From NCBI RefSeq assembly GCF_000471905.2, contig NW_006499799.1, forward strand, positions 3,624,719 through 3,688,718: a DNA stretch of 64,000 nucleotides, written 5' to 3'. The DNA is from Amborella trichopoda (taxonomy: Eukaryota > Streptophyta > Magnoliopsida > Amborellales > Amborellaceae). Each line of letters begins with the position of its first letter. The first letter of the stretch is position 1. This document shows, one piece after another, positions 10,031 through 21,059 of this stretch. The translations under genes and the position numbers were made by a program. The notes below the pieces were generated by a model. The model was not told where the DNA came from, did not search any database, and saw nothing but the letters and a program-made list of their open reading frames with translations.

Positions 10031-12032
10031 TGGAAAGGTCAAGCTCAAAATGGTGAACACGTCAGGTTGGAGAGGCTGGTTTTGAACCTTAGAGGGGGAT
10101 TGAGGTCCAGTGATGATGATGTGAAGAGTGTCTTCGTACGAACCATACGGTATTTGTATGGATGCCTGGAGTGTTTGCTCCAAGCCAGTCGATTCTTCAC
10201 ATACCTATATCATGTGGCAAGCCTCCTAAGAATAGAAGCTATGTCCTCTTGATTCTCTCAATCTCTGCTCGAAGTCAGGCTCAAGAGGCCACTGGGGCTT
10301 CTTTGGCTTCGACTTCTTGTGCTTCTTTGATGAAGGTGGCTCTGCCTTGACTTTAGCTACCAAGGCATCAACAACTGTTAAGAATCCCGCTGCCTATGTC
10401 AGGATCTTTGTCAATCACTTCCGCTGCATCCTGCTTATATTGATTCCTTTGAATTCCCGGCCGAGAGCCTCGAATTCTTGGCACATCAAGGTCGTATCTT
10501 CAGAAGACATAAGAGAATGAAAAGCAGGAGAAGAAGGTGGATAAGGGTTGGAAAGTGGGGGACTTTTAAGGTTGTTCCCCTCATTAGACCGATTTGGGTA
10601 GCTTTTTACATCATCATCAGGATTGGATGGGTGCAAGGGGTCTTTTAGGTCTTTCCCTTGCTCAGATCGTTGGGGAGTTCTTTTAACGTCGTCACCCTCA
10701 TTGGACGTTTGCTGAGTGGAAGATGTCATGGGGACATCTTCTTGATAGGATGAAGAAGGAAAAAGGAGTGTATCATGGATGAAGTTCAGCAAAGTTGGCA
10801 ATGGAGGAAGAGCCTTGAGAAATTCTTGCTCGACTATGGGTTGAGAGGTCGTGTTTCTTCGACGAGTAGCCCTTGGTGCCCGTCGTTTTCTAGTTTTCTG
10901 AGGTCATGTGTGATTCTTCTCACTGGGCTGGCGAACAGCCTTAGCTTGGCGAACTGCTTCTCGCCTCAAAGACTTGAGTCTGCTTCGGCCATGGTAGATC
11001 ATCCATGACTAGGAAGTTGAGGGTTCCGCAGGGTCTGAGTCATTGATGGGAAGGTCCTGCCTTGTGAGATCTTCATGCTTTGATGAGGAAGTGATTTGAG
11101 GATCACTTTCCGGAAGATTGTAGAATTCTTGATACTCCCGCATCTTCTTTGCCAATATGTCAAGGAAAGTTGTGCATTCTGACAAGTAATGACCTCTTAT
11201 CTAATGGTATGAACACCAACGATCTTCAGTCCCCTTAACAAGGAGAAGGGGTTGCCTTTCCTGCTTCGGTGTGACTATGCCTTCCTAAAGCATTATGATG
11301 AAGAACGTGTAGAGAATTCTAAGCACTTCATCCTCCTCTTGGATAGTTAAAACATGGGAGGCCTCTGCTGCCCCGGAGGCCTTCTTTAGGTCTTCAAGCT
11401 TTATCTGACCCTTCTAAATCAGGGCCTCAATGATGTCCTTCAGCGTGTAGCAGTCATCCGTAGGATGATTAATTCTTTGATGGTAAGCACAATAATTCAC
11501 CTGATCGCCAAGGCCAGATTGCTCGGGGAACTTAGGTTTTGGAAGCTGGATCATATTCTGCTCCAATAATAACTGGAACAACGCAAGGACCCATTCCTTC
11601 TCAAAGGGATAGACCTTATTCCTATGCCTGGAGAGATAATCCTTCTGATCAAAGTTGGCTAGTGGAGGTACCCTATTGTATGACAGTTGTTGCTTGCCAG
11701 CCTGTAGTGTTATTGTTGTTGTGGTTACCCTTTTAGAGAGGTTCAAAGTTTTGGGGGAAGCCTTCTTTGAATCAGTGACCATGACGGCTGCACTGATTAA
11801 CCCTTTCTGTTGGCTGCCTTGTGAGTTATTCCGAGAGCTACCATTACCCCGGTTACTTGCTAAACTTGTAGATGGCTGTCGTGTCGCACCATAATGGCGT
11901 GACAAACTTTCTATGCGAGTTGATTTACAGATCAACTATGACATGAAGGTCGGATCGGAGGCCTCGACATGTAGAGCGATTTCAGGTCACATATTCCCCA
12001 TGCAAGTTTTGACTGCTTCCTTCTCAAGCCCA
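10031..12032 (-). pseudogene. Tat gag C-terminal two thirds and linker, copy A, broken
   Basis: Gag forms the particle that packages element RNA. From the right edge it reads EKEAV, a VEAS stretch, KSTRIESLSRHYG, KVYPFEKEW, a first zinc-finger-like motif (CAYHQRINHPTDDC near 11,470), then a second (a CSYH...GHYLSEC pattern near 11,190-11,210). A serine- and aspartate-rich linker with the repeated NEGDD/NEGNN theme follows at 10,801-10,415. Several stops and frame changes occur. The N-terminal third is missing because the copy ends at the inverted junction near 12,033. Confidence 0.85.
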
Positions 12033-12045
12033 GAGATAGGAACAA
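12020..12045. other. Inverted (head-to-head) junction between copies A and B
   Basis: Left of about 12,032 the minus strand encodes gag ending at EKEAV. Right of about 12,034 the plus strand encodes gag starting at NKVYPFE. The matching KVYPFE codons of the left copy lie at about 11,600-11,620, so about 420 bp of left-arm sequence has no partner at the centre. The two gag copies are therefore fused back to back at different points of the gene. It could be a real rearrangement or an assembly join. Confidence 0.8.
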
Positions 12046-13380
12046 GGTCTATCCCTTCGAGAAGGAATGGGTCCCTGCGTTGTTCTGGTTACTATTAGAG
12101 TAGAATATGATCCACCTTCCAGAAACCAAGTTCCCTGAGCAGTCTGGCCTTGACACTCAGGTGAATTATTGTGCCTACCATTAGAGGATCAAACAACCCT
12201 TTAAATGACTGCTACACGTTAAAGGATATCATTGAGTCCCAAGCTTGAAGATTTGAAGAAGGCCTTCAGGGCAGCTGAGGCCTCCCATAATGTAACCATT
12301 CAAGAGGAAGATGAAATGCATGATATCCTCCACGCTTTCTTCATTATAATGCTTCAGGATGGCATAATCACACCGAAGCAGGCAAGGCAACCCTACCGCC
12401 TTGCTAAGGGGACTGAAGATTGTTGGTGCCCATTCCATCAAATAAGAGGTCATTATTTGTCAGAATGCACAACTTTCCATGATATATTCGCAGAGAAGAT
12501 GCAAGAGTGTCAAGAATTTTACAATATCCCCATAACTGATCCCCAAATCACTTATCCATCGGGGCAAGAAGATCTCACAAACTAATACCTTCCTAAGAAT
12601 GACTCAGACTCTGTGGAACCCTCGGATTCCCAGCCATGGATAACCTATCATGGCCGAAGCAGACTCAAGTCCTTAAGATGAGATGCAGTTCGCCAAGCTA
12701 GAGCGGTTTGCCACCACAGCAAGACGAATCAGACATCACGTCTGAAAACCAAAAAGAGATGGGCACCAAGGGCTACTCGTCGAAGAAACAAGATCGCTCA
12801 ACCCATAGTCGAGCAAGAATTTCTCTGGTCGCTTTCCCCATTGCCAACCTTGCTGGACTTCATCCTTGGCACAATCCTTTTTTCTTCTTCATCCTGTCAA
12901 GAGGATGCTCCCATCTCATCTACCACTCAACACAAGTCAAATGAGGGTGACGACGGTAAGAGCACTCCCCAACGGTCTAAGCAAGGGAAAGACCGAAAAG
13001 ATACCCAACACCCGTCCAACTCTGGCAATGACATAAAAAGCTTCCCAGATCGGTCTTATGAGGGAAATGACCATAAAAGTGCCCCACCTTCTAACCTTAG
13101 TCCTCCTTCTTCTCGTGGTTCTCATTCTTCCTTGTCTATGTCTCCTACAGGTACAACCTTGAAATGTTCAGACTTCGATTCTCTTGATAGAGAACTTGAG
13201 GGATCAAACATAAAAAAGACGAAACACAAATGATTGAGAAAGACCCTGGCGCAGGCAACAAGATTCTTAACAATTGCTGATGCCCTGGCAGCTAAAGCCA
13301 AGGTAGAGCCACCTTCTTTAAAGAAGCGCAAGAAGTCAAAGCCAAAGAAACTCCAGTGGCCCCCTGAGCTGTAATTCGAG
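12036..13380 (+). pseudogene. Tat gag C-terminal part and linker, copy B
   Basis: Begins abruptly at the junction. KVYPFEKEW is at about 12,042, then a damaged first zinc-finger-like motif (NYCAYH near 12,165, followed by a stop and frame change). The second motif, WCPFHQIRGHYLSEC at about 12,420-12,465, is intact within a frame open from 12,232 to 12,585. The acidic, serine-rich linker (SNEGDDGKSTPQRSKQGKD and similar) is open at 12,841-13,233 and ends near KKRKKSKPKK. Base changes separate it clearly from copy A, so it is not a recent duplicate. Confidence 0.85.
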
Positions 13381-13835
13381 TAGAGATTGAGAGAGTCGAT
13401 AGGGAAAGGCTTCTATTCTCAGGGAGCTTGCCACATGCTGCAAATTTCAAGAGCATTACCCACCACTGGGCAGATAAATCTTAGATCTGAGAGGACGCTG
13501 CAGCCTCCATCGCAGAAGTTGGGTGCCTTGAACTTCCCTAGTCTTTCATTGTCCCTTAATCCAAAGGCTAGTTTGCCTATCCTGCAACTCCCTGGGCTTT
13601 TCCCTAATCCCAATACCTTAAACAATCCTCCTATTCTCCAATTTCTTGGGACTCCTTTTATCTCATGCACTTAGCCCCTTCCAAAACCTCAAACTTCCGT
13701 CACTCGAACCAAGCCCGCCGTGCAATCAAGTCAGCCAGCCAGCCAAAATAAACCCGCTTTACCCAAACCTGCTCCTCAACCCAATAATACCCACCAAATC
13801 AGTGGCAGGACCCGGAGGACAAAGCCTTGATCAAG
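13381..13835 (+). pseudogene. Proline-rich segment before the protease, copy B
   Basis: Reads on from the gag linker with RESIGKGFYSQGACHM, then a proline- and asparagine-rich stretch (repeated NP, KP and PNN) with stops near 13,672 and 13,800. This segment is missing from copies A and C, whose deletions removed it with the protease. Disordered; no recognised domain. Confidence 0.6.
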
Positions 13836-14530
13836 AAAAGGTGAAATATGATGTGATAGGACATCTATTGAAGCTTCTAGCCCTTCTTAGTGTCTATGAT
13901 GCCCTCATGCTCTCAAAGGATTACCGGATGGATTTGATTCCAGCTCTCTCTGACCCAGAAGTGTACGAGATCGAAGTAGAACCTACCTAGGTAGACCCGA
14001 AAATTCTGCTAGGATGTATGCCAATCACCTTTTTAGAAGACAATCCGTAGCTAGGGGAAAGGCTTCATAATCTCTCTCTCTTTTACTGGCGAATTACATG
14101 CATGCCCCATCAATCGAATTATGTTAGATGGAGGGTCGGCAGTCAACCTGATTCCATGGAGGATCCTTACTCGATTAGGATTGGGGTCCGAAGATCTTAC
14201 CTCGACCCACGTCACAGTTCAAGGGTTCAACCAATCAGGGGAGAAGCCAGCTAGCACGGTACACCTTCTTTTTAAGATCGGTAAGCTGAATGATTGCGGC
14301 CAGTTTTATGTAATCGACATCAACACTTCTTACAATATCCTCCTCGATCGGCCATGGCTCATGACCAGGGGGTGGTTCCATCAACGTTGCATCAGTGCTT
14401 CAAATATAGTCGAGATGGGAGACAACATTCGATCTATGCTGATAAAAGACCGTTCCCTGTGGTTGAAATTCACTACGCCAACGCTAAATATTACGTCATA
14501 GATATGGAGTCGCCTCAGAAGTTGAGTGAT
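13836..14530 (+). pseudogene. Tat aspartic protease, copy B (only Tat protease in the window)
   Basis: The protease cuts gag-pol into mature proteins. A conserved lead-in, YDVIGHLLKLLALLSVYDAL, lies near 13,848-13,910. The active site LDGGSAVNLIP begins at 14,121, with the D-G-G-S form normal for this lineage. The C-terminal YNILLDRPWL is near 14,330-14,362. A stop at about 13,988, one at about 14,050 and a frame change near 14,370 break it. The active-site residues themselves look intact. Confidence 0.85.
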
Positions 14531-15400
14531 GAACGTCACAAGTCTAAAAGCAAGACTGTGTCCTTGTCTCATGAAGATGTTGAGGATGTTGGAAGGGCGT
14601 TATTGAACATGTTCAAGGAAGAAGAAAGGCAGGGTAGAATTTTACCCCTAACTACTCTTCATTCCAACATCCCAACCATCATCTCTCAAGAAACTCCCCC
14701 TTCGTTTGAAAAAGAGTCTTCACCTTCTGGCCCCAGTTCTGAGCCACCTTGGATGGAAAATGAACTAGAAGTTATTTCAAAGATCGAGCAAGCCATGGAG
14801 GTAGAATTCCCAGCTCCAAAGATCACTTATACACTTGACCATTAGAAAGTCCTGCATATTCCCATTGCACTCTTGAAAGCAGAAGCAGTGCGACAACCGT
14901 CACGGAAAGTTTTTCAAATTCCGGTTGCTATAAGTATAAAAGATGTTCCTCAGACCGTTGTCCAGCCAAAAGTTTTACTTTTCCCCGACCTCTCGGGAGA
15001 GAAGTTCGGCGAAGGGCAACTTCCTCCCCCTCAAGAGCAGGATCCTCTAGCAAACTTGAGGACCGAAGTCCCCAACCTTCAATGTCAATTGAAGGTCATG
15101 TGTATCGCTTCAGAGCATCTCAAAGAGTTTGTGTCGGAGACTAAAAGCTATGATGAGCTTGAAGTAAACACGACACCAACAGAGGCTAAGGCCCCTCCTG
15201 ATTGGATTGTCTATAGCAACCAGGCACACCAAATCATGAGGAAAATGAACTATGAGCCTTTGGCTAATCATACATTGAAAGGATAAAAATGAACGACTCC
15301 CTATTTTGAAGCTATCCAAACCGCGGCAGCCAACCATGGGGCTAGACAAGGCTTAGGGTATTAGTTTCTCCAGATAATGAAAGTATCGAGAGGCATTCAG
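14531..15400 (+). pseudogene. Region between protease and RT, copy B, ending at the pol deletion
   Basis: A long low-conservation segment with MFKEEERQGRILPL near 14,605-14,650, then acidic and proline-rich stretches, and DWIVYSNQAHQIMRKMNYEP near 15,200-15,260. After GARQGLGY, at about 15,340-15,360, sequence changes from coding-like to AT-rich untranslated sequence. The whole RT, RNase H and integrase block, about 3.5 kb in copy A, is therefore missing here. Confidence 0.7.
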
Positions 15401-15530
15401 AAGAATCACATGAAGCGCAGCAAAAGTAAAGAGAGAATGAAATCATGCAGTAAAGTCAATAAAAAAGAGAAGCGCTTTATGCATCAGTTAATTTTTTTAA
15501 GAAGTACTGAAAAAAGGGGGAATGGCATGC
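15401..15530 (+). repeat. Post-integrase untranslated stretch and pol-deletion scar, copy B
   Basis: An AT-rich run including ATCATGCAGTAAAG and AATAAAAAAGAG that resembles what follows integrase at 42,840-42,910 (copy C). It marks where the copy B deletion rejoins the element. The antisense ORF stop codon is at its right edge. Confidence 0.55.
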
Positions 15531-18500
15531 TCAGAAACGATCAATCATCTTATTAATCCTTGCGTTGCGTGCTTCATGAGAAGTCTCGATACTTTGAACA
15601 CGTGCCTTCAACTCTACCACTGTTTGAGTCGCCTCTGTCATTGCCACAGTTTCCGACTCAATTGTGCCATCGAGTTCGGACAAATCTGCAATCGAAGAGG
15701 CCTCCATGGCCTTCCTTTGAGCCATCTCCGTCTCAAGGCCCATGAATTCTCGTTTCAGTATTCGCATAGCCTCTCTGTCTTCGACCATTCTCTTGAAGCT
15801 CCCTTGTGCCTCGCTCTTGAGCTCTTGCTGGCAGCCAGTTATCAATGCTTTCTTCTCAATACAAGCATCTATCTTCTCGCAACTACACAAGAGCGACTCT
15901 TCGTAGGCTACCCTTCTAGTTTCTTCCTCACAATGCAGCACTCCCAACCACCAGTTTTGCAACTCGTTTAGAGTTACATCGAAATGGAAAAGCACCTCTG
16001 ACGCCATCCCGATCGCAGAAGTCACAACGAACTCCCTCAGCCTGGCCAAACCTTCTCCCAACTAGTAGAAAGGCAGCTCCCTCAAGCCCTGAAGGCCTGC
16101 TTTAAACATGCCTTCAATCATGCTAGAAACACCACAAAAAACAAGCCTGGATGGTGCTACTAAGGCCACCACTATTGAAGACACCTCGACCTCAAGGATC
16201 GGGGTTGTTGAACAGATAGCCATCTGAGCCACTGGCTCCTCTGAAACAAGGGCAAAGCCTAGAGCTTCTTACCCTTCAGGCTCATAAGCGGCCCCGGCCT
16301 CAATCTGCACAGGCTCTTCGATGCCAACCTCGTCGTCTTGACCCTCTCTTATGGGGACCTCTACTGCTGTCCCAACAGGCTGTAGAGGAACCTGATCCCC
16401 TTGCTCTTTACCCTCTTGAACTGTCACCTCAGCATCACCGAGTTCAGGAATTGCCTCTTCTCTTTGGCCTTCCTCAGCCGACTCATCTCTGGAAATGACT
16501 TCCTCCATTTGGCCCTCACCTTCAACAGCTAGAAAATTGACCACAAAGAGCTCACTCCCCCATCTTCATGACTCGGGACCATGGAAGTAGCAACCTCTTG
16601 GTGCTCGGGCACGTCATCAACTTCAACCTCTTCTCGTTGAGCCATAGCCCCTGCCTCGGTCGGGGCACTAAAGTCTTCATGCATGGAGGCCACATCAACA
16701 GCAGAGCCCCTATTTGGAGCAGTTGCTTCAGGGCTTTCATCCTCTTCAGTCTCCACCCGAGCCGCCTCAGACTTAGGAACTACCCTTGGACTTAAGGGTG
16801 TCGCCCTAAGATCCGGAGTCCCCTCTCAATCAGATGCAACGTCAATAAGCTCAAAGCTGTCAGAGTCGTCTACCTTAGTTTTCGAAGAAAAAGAAAAAAT
16901 TTTAGCAGAATCAAAAGATGGTTCAGAAAGCACAAAGGGTGATATTATAAGATTTCTTAAAAGATCAGAGGAGGAAGGCCTACTTCCTATTTCTGACACC
17001 ACAAGAAGCTTATCACGCTTCCGCCTCCGAATACGCCCACTAGCTAAAGACGCTGCAAGGGTGTCTGCAGCAATCAGGTGCTTTCTTTTCTTTCCCCCTC
17101 TTATAGTAGGAGCTGCCACCTTAGATCCACCTCCCTGAGAAGGCCCTCCAACCAATTTGCTGTGACGACCAATCCCGATTAGGATGTTCAAGTCCTGTGG
17201 TGGATGCTTCTTATAATCAGGGACTTGTCACCCGTCATCCCATTCGAAGATCGAGCTAAGATTGTCGAAGACACTCCCCGTCATCGTCTTCATTGCAAGG
17301 AACTCTAGTCCAAGGAAAACATCATGTCGGGAGCAGGAGCATCCACCGGCCTCCTTTGTCGGATGTCCCGGTGCCAGTTACCGTTCACCCCTTTCCAAGG
17401 GTGATCCTTATCCCAATAGCCCTTGCTGGTGACCCTCCACCAGTCTATGCCCTGGTTGTTCGAACTCTCCTACCAAAGTGAGGTAGCACATATTTGCTAG
17501 TCTCTGTCATTTCAAGACACATGGACCAAGCAGTTTGTCATATACTCCGGTAGCCAACACTCTTTGAAAATTCCAAACTCTTCCGCCCTCCCCTTATAGA
17601 CCTTACTCTGGTGCTTCTCGAAGAATACAGAGAAGGGGCAGCCTTGGTCAAGCTCGTGTTAACAGGCGAAGAGATGGGGGAAATACCCCTACAGCCGGGC
17701 ATTGTGTGGAGTCCGATAAGGTACAACTCCCCCTCTGATGCTCAGCATGAACATGAGTTCCTTAATCATTGTTGGGGCACCATCCAATTCCTTCCCCAAT
17801 TCATCAACGAAAGCATTGTCAGTGAAGCTCCCGACTAAAAAATGGACTCTCCTCATGTTCAAAGAATAATTCCCAAACAGACCCCGAGCCTCCTTTGGGG
17901 TATGGAAGATAGCCCTTTGGTTCGCAATCTTCATCAGGAAGGGCCACAATTTATTTCTTGAGCACTGATGCTTGATGTGGGTGTCAGGGAAATAAACCCT
18001 TAGCCACCCGTACACATAATTCATAGGGAACAGAGTTTTAAAATCTTCAGGAAAAGCTTCCCCTCCTACGATGTCGTTCCCTCCCTCTTTACCCTTATAG
18101 GCTTTTCCACAGGAGATAGCCGTTAAGCCATGGTATATGTTGCACAGGACTAGCTGAGCAGGGGCATACTCATGCCCTCTCTCCACGTCGCATGCCACGT
18201 ATAGTACCCCTGGACGAATGTCATTCCCCCAGTCAGGGAACACAAATTTGTAAAAGAATAAGGCCAAGTAAGTGGCCGAGAAGACATGGTCATTGCGGTA
18301 TCGAGTTGATATATGGGAGGTGTCTCTTTTGCAACTGCCTTCCCTTTTCCCTTTAGAGTACCCTGACTGCCCTCAAGATAATCCCCACAAAGAATTTCAG
18401 CCATTCTGTAATGGTGACCATGTCATTGATAGATCGGCCTACAATCGACTGATAGACCTCAAAGATCTTTGGAAGACTGGTCGGCGGCTCTTCATCCCCC

Positions 18501-19131
18501 AAGTTAACACTACCAAAGATGACTGAGTTTGAGGGCACAAACTCGTCATACATAGGCCCGATCATCGGGAGACCTCCAATGAAGTGAAGGTCGAGTAAAG
18601 AGATTCCCGCTTCACCATGACCAAGATGCCAAGTATTGCTTACATAGCTCCACGTCTCCAACAATACCTTTACTGTATTGGAGCAACGGTCGTAGTAGTT
18701 GCCTGGACACTGGACCGCTACTAATAGTAAAAAATGCTCAAGAGTACTTCTATACGAAGACAATACCTTGGTAGTCCAAGAAGTGTATCCCTTCAAATAT
18801 TGGTGCTCTCCCTGAATCCGGAGGCTTTTGCCGACCACCTAAGTAATCCCTTTGCCTGGACCATTCGCTTCCCCAAGGTGGGCAAGTTCTCCCTAGAAGC
18901 TATGTTTCGATGCATACAATGAAGAACTATTATCCCTTCTTCAATATAGATGTTTCCATCGTTGCCCTCTCACACTTCAAAGCATATGGGGTCAGTAATG
19001 AATGTAACACAAAGGGGTCAGCCAAATGGGTTCACCCCTTGATAAAACTTCACCCGTAAAATCATGGGCACCATTTCTCCTTCCCTTGGGAGCACCTTCA
19101 CATCAGTTATTTGGTAAGAAGAACCAGCCAT
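15531..19131 (-). pseudogene. Antisense extra ORF of Tat element: plant mobile domain protein with coiled-coil tail, broken
   Basis: Tat-lineage elements are known to carry extra ORFs between pol and the 3' LTR, often antisense to gag-pol; their function is unknown. The likely start is MAGSSYQITD at 19,131. A plant mobile domain (aminotransferase-like PMD) covers about 18,840-17,500: GHGEAGISLLDLHFIGGLP, then a KFVFPDWGNDIRPG stretch, RGHEYAPAQLVLCNIYHGL, and FMLSIRGGVVPYR. A basic segment follows (GGKKRKH near 17,090; RIRRRKRDK near 17,030), perhaps nuclear targeting, then acidic, glutamate-rich sequence (16,756-16,269) and a coiled coil rich in E, K, A and R ending in a stop at 15,531. Frame changes near 18,350 and 17,690-17,200 and stops near 16,530 break it. 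PMD is a domain shared by transposable elements and some host proteins. Confidence 0.8.
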
Positions 19132-20170
19132 TACAAATGGACCTAGTGGTTCACTCCGAAAAGCTGCTAAGGCAATGAAACAACGCCAGTTGATCCTCTT
19201 AAACACTTATCACTGGGTGAGCTTCTTAATGCTCAGCGCCGCTTGCGTATTAACGAATAACGTCGGGTGAGTTTGATAAAAACTCATCACCGATTGAGCT
19301 TCTTAGTACCCAGCGTCCATTGAGCTCCAAACAACTAGGGCTGGTTAAAGTCTTTCAGCACTCAACGCCGGTTGAGTGCAAAAAACTAGCACCGTTTAAG
19401 TCTTTCAGTGCTCAACGCCGGTTAAGGTTGCTAACACCCCAACAACGGTTGAGCATGTTCAAGGCCAACGTCGACTGTGATCGAATCTCTCGCACGTGCC
19501 ACGAATCATAGTCATGACACCTCGGACTTAGCTACACCGACTGATAACCATCTCCACGTCTTTTGGCGTCGCCTCACAAACGAGCGATTGACAACCATAC
19601 AATTTCCAAGGACGAAGGCCAAAATATCACCAATCGTATGCCTTCCCCATGACGGTTCACCTCCTACAATTGTATGACCCACCTCCTGTGACCGTTCGTC
19701 GCCCATCAGAACATTTCCTATATGACTGGAAACCCACTGAAGAACTTTCCGCCTGTGTTATTGGTCTGAGTGTCACCAAAACCTCACCAAAATACTTCTG
19801 CAAACTTCACTTAATTTCTTGAAAACTTTTGCAACACCACATCAGTGTCATAAAACTTCCACCATGGCCGGGAAACCCTTAAAAATCCCTATCATAAAGG
19901 AAAACTGCACCCATAATTTCCTCTCTTTCACGAAAAACTTCTCGGAGGATTCTCCTCTCCTTGCTACTCTCTCTGCAACTTCGCCAATACAGGGAAAACT
20001 CCACACGCCGAAGGTGTTCTCTGCAAGACCCTTGCCGGAATCCTACTATTTGCCGAAGAATCTTCCCTGCAAAACTCCTGCTAAAGGCTTACTGCATACT
20101 GAAACTTCAACCAGGCACACCCTCTCCTCACTGTTAGATAAAATTGTTGCTTAAGTTTTTACCCTTGGTG
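19132..20170 (-). repeat. Leader between antisense promoter and antisense ORF, with motif array, copy B
   Basis: At 19,206-19,490 units such as CTCAACGCCGGTTGAG and CAACGCCGGTTAAG recur about every 40-60 bp. At 19,610-19,700 is the single-copy counterpart of the 36-bp unit tripled in copy A at 5,392-5,500. At 19,800-20,150 is AT- and C-rich sequence matching 4,850-5,200 (copy A) and in part 43,530-44,280 (copy C). It fits a long 5' untranslated leader; splice sites could exist but I cannot demonstrate them. Confidence 0.55.
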
Positions 20171-20200
20171 AAAAATAAGGGAAAACGGGATTTTACCCTC

Positions 20201-20209
20201 TTATATAAA
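20201..20209 (-). promoter_or_regulatory. TATA box of the antisense promoter, copy B
   Basis: On the minus strand this reads TTATATAAG followed by AGGGTAAAATCCC and AAGGGTAAAAAC, as in copy A at 4,802. It lies about 1.1 kb upstream of the antisense ORF start and in its orientation, the strongest positional argument that this ORF has its own promoter. Confidence 0.65.
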
Positions 20210-20324
20210 CTACGCTGCCCTCAAATGCCCCTCACAAACTCGAAATTCCAGTTGCATCCAAGGGAAGCCAAGCAACGACGAGCAGGGTCAGGCCTCGACT
20301 CGAGGCCCGAGGAAACTCTCATCC

Positions 20325-20640
20325 TTAGCACCGATTGACTTAGCGCCGGGTGTAAATTTCAAGACGACCCTAGCACCAGTTGACTCAGCGTCGGGAGAGT
20401 TTCCAAATACAACTCTAGCGCCGGTTGACTTAGCATCTAGTGTGTTTTTAGAAATGACCCTAACGCCAGTTAACTTAATGCCAGTTGACTTCAGATAACA
20501 TCACGGGTCATTCACAATGTCAACGGAATTATTAACAACCCAGTGCCGGTTATGTTGTGAGAAGTCAGCGCTGGTTGAATATTCGTAATAGACCATTAGT
20601 TTTACATATGGCACCGGCCGTATTTCAAGCAGTATATGCC
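20325..20640. repeat. AGCGCCGGTTGAC motif array upstream of the antisense promoter, copy B
   Basis: Units such as TTAGCGCCGGGTG, CTAGCACCAGTTGACT, CTAGCGCCGGTTGACTTAGC and AACGCCAGTTAACTT recur at about 50-60 bp. Matches 4,366-4,760 on the opposite strand. Same core as arrays in the LTRs and in the nested Tekay element. Confidence 0.8.
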
Positions 20641-21059
20641 CTACCCCTATCCCTAGTGAAGTAGCACCCAAGCCATGATGTGTCATCTCCAGTGGAGTTA
20701 CACAGGGTCCGTTGCACCCAAACCGTGACTTCTCATATGAGATCAGGAGCTATCCATCATCCCCTAGTAGGAGTCACACCCATACTGCAGCTCATTATCC
20801 CCAGTGGGGTTAGCGTCATTCATACCTCTTCAATTCTCAGTGAGTCTATTTCAAGCTAAGCTATCTTATCCCCAGGGAGTCGGGTTACCGTCATAAGCCA
20901 ATTCTCCAAAGAGCACGCTTACCTCCTTTAAACCTTAGTGATGTCTACCTCTGTTGACCAGCCTTCATCAGGTCACCATTTCCATCTAAGCCTTCATTTT
21001 GTGAATGGACTTAACCATTATCCCCAGGGAGTCGGATCGCCATCCACATACCTATTCCC
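20641..21059 (+). repeat. Region between antisense promoter array and LTR1 repeats, copy B
   Basis: Loosely periodic with CCCAGTGGGGTTA and TCCCCAGGGAGTCGG (20,795; 20,872; 21,020). Reverse of 3,843-4,365. The true start of LTR1 probably lies here, but no clear polypurine tract and TG border could be picked out. No gene. Confidence 0.55.

Noticed and set aside
15522..15971. Plus-strand ORF opposite the coiled coil
   Set aside because: It is a shadow of the antisense ORF; the minus-strand translation has a clear heptad-like E/K/A pattern and this one has none.
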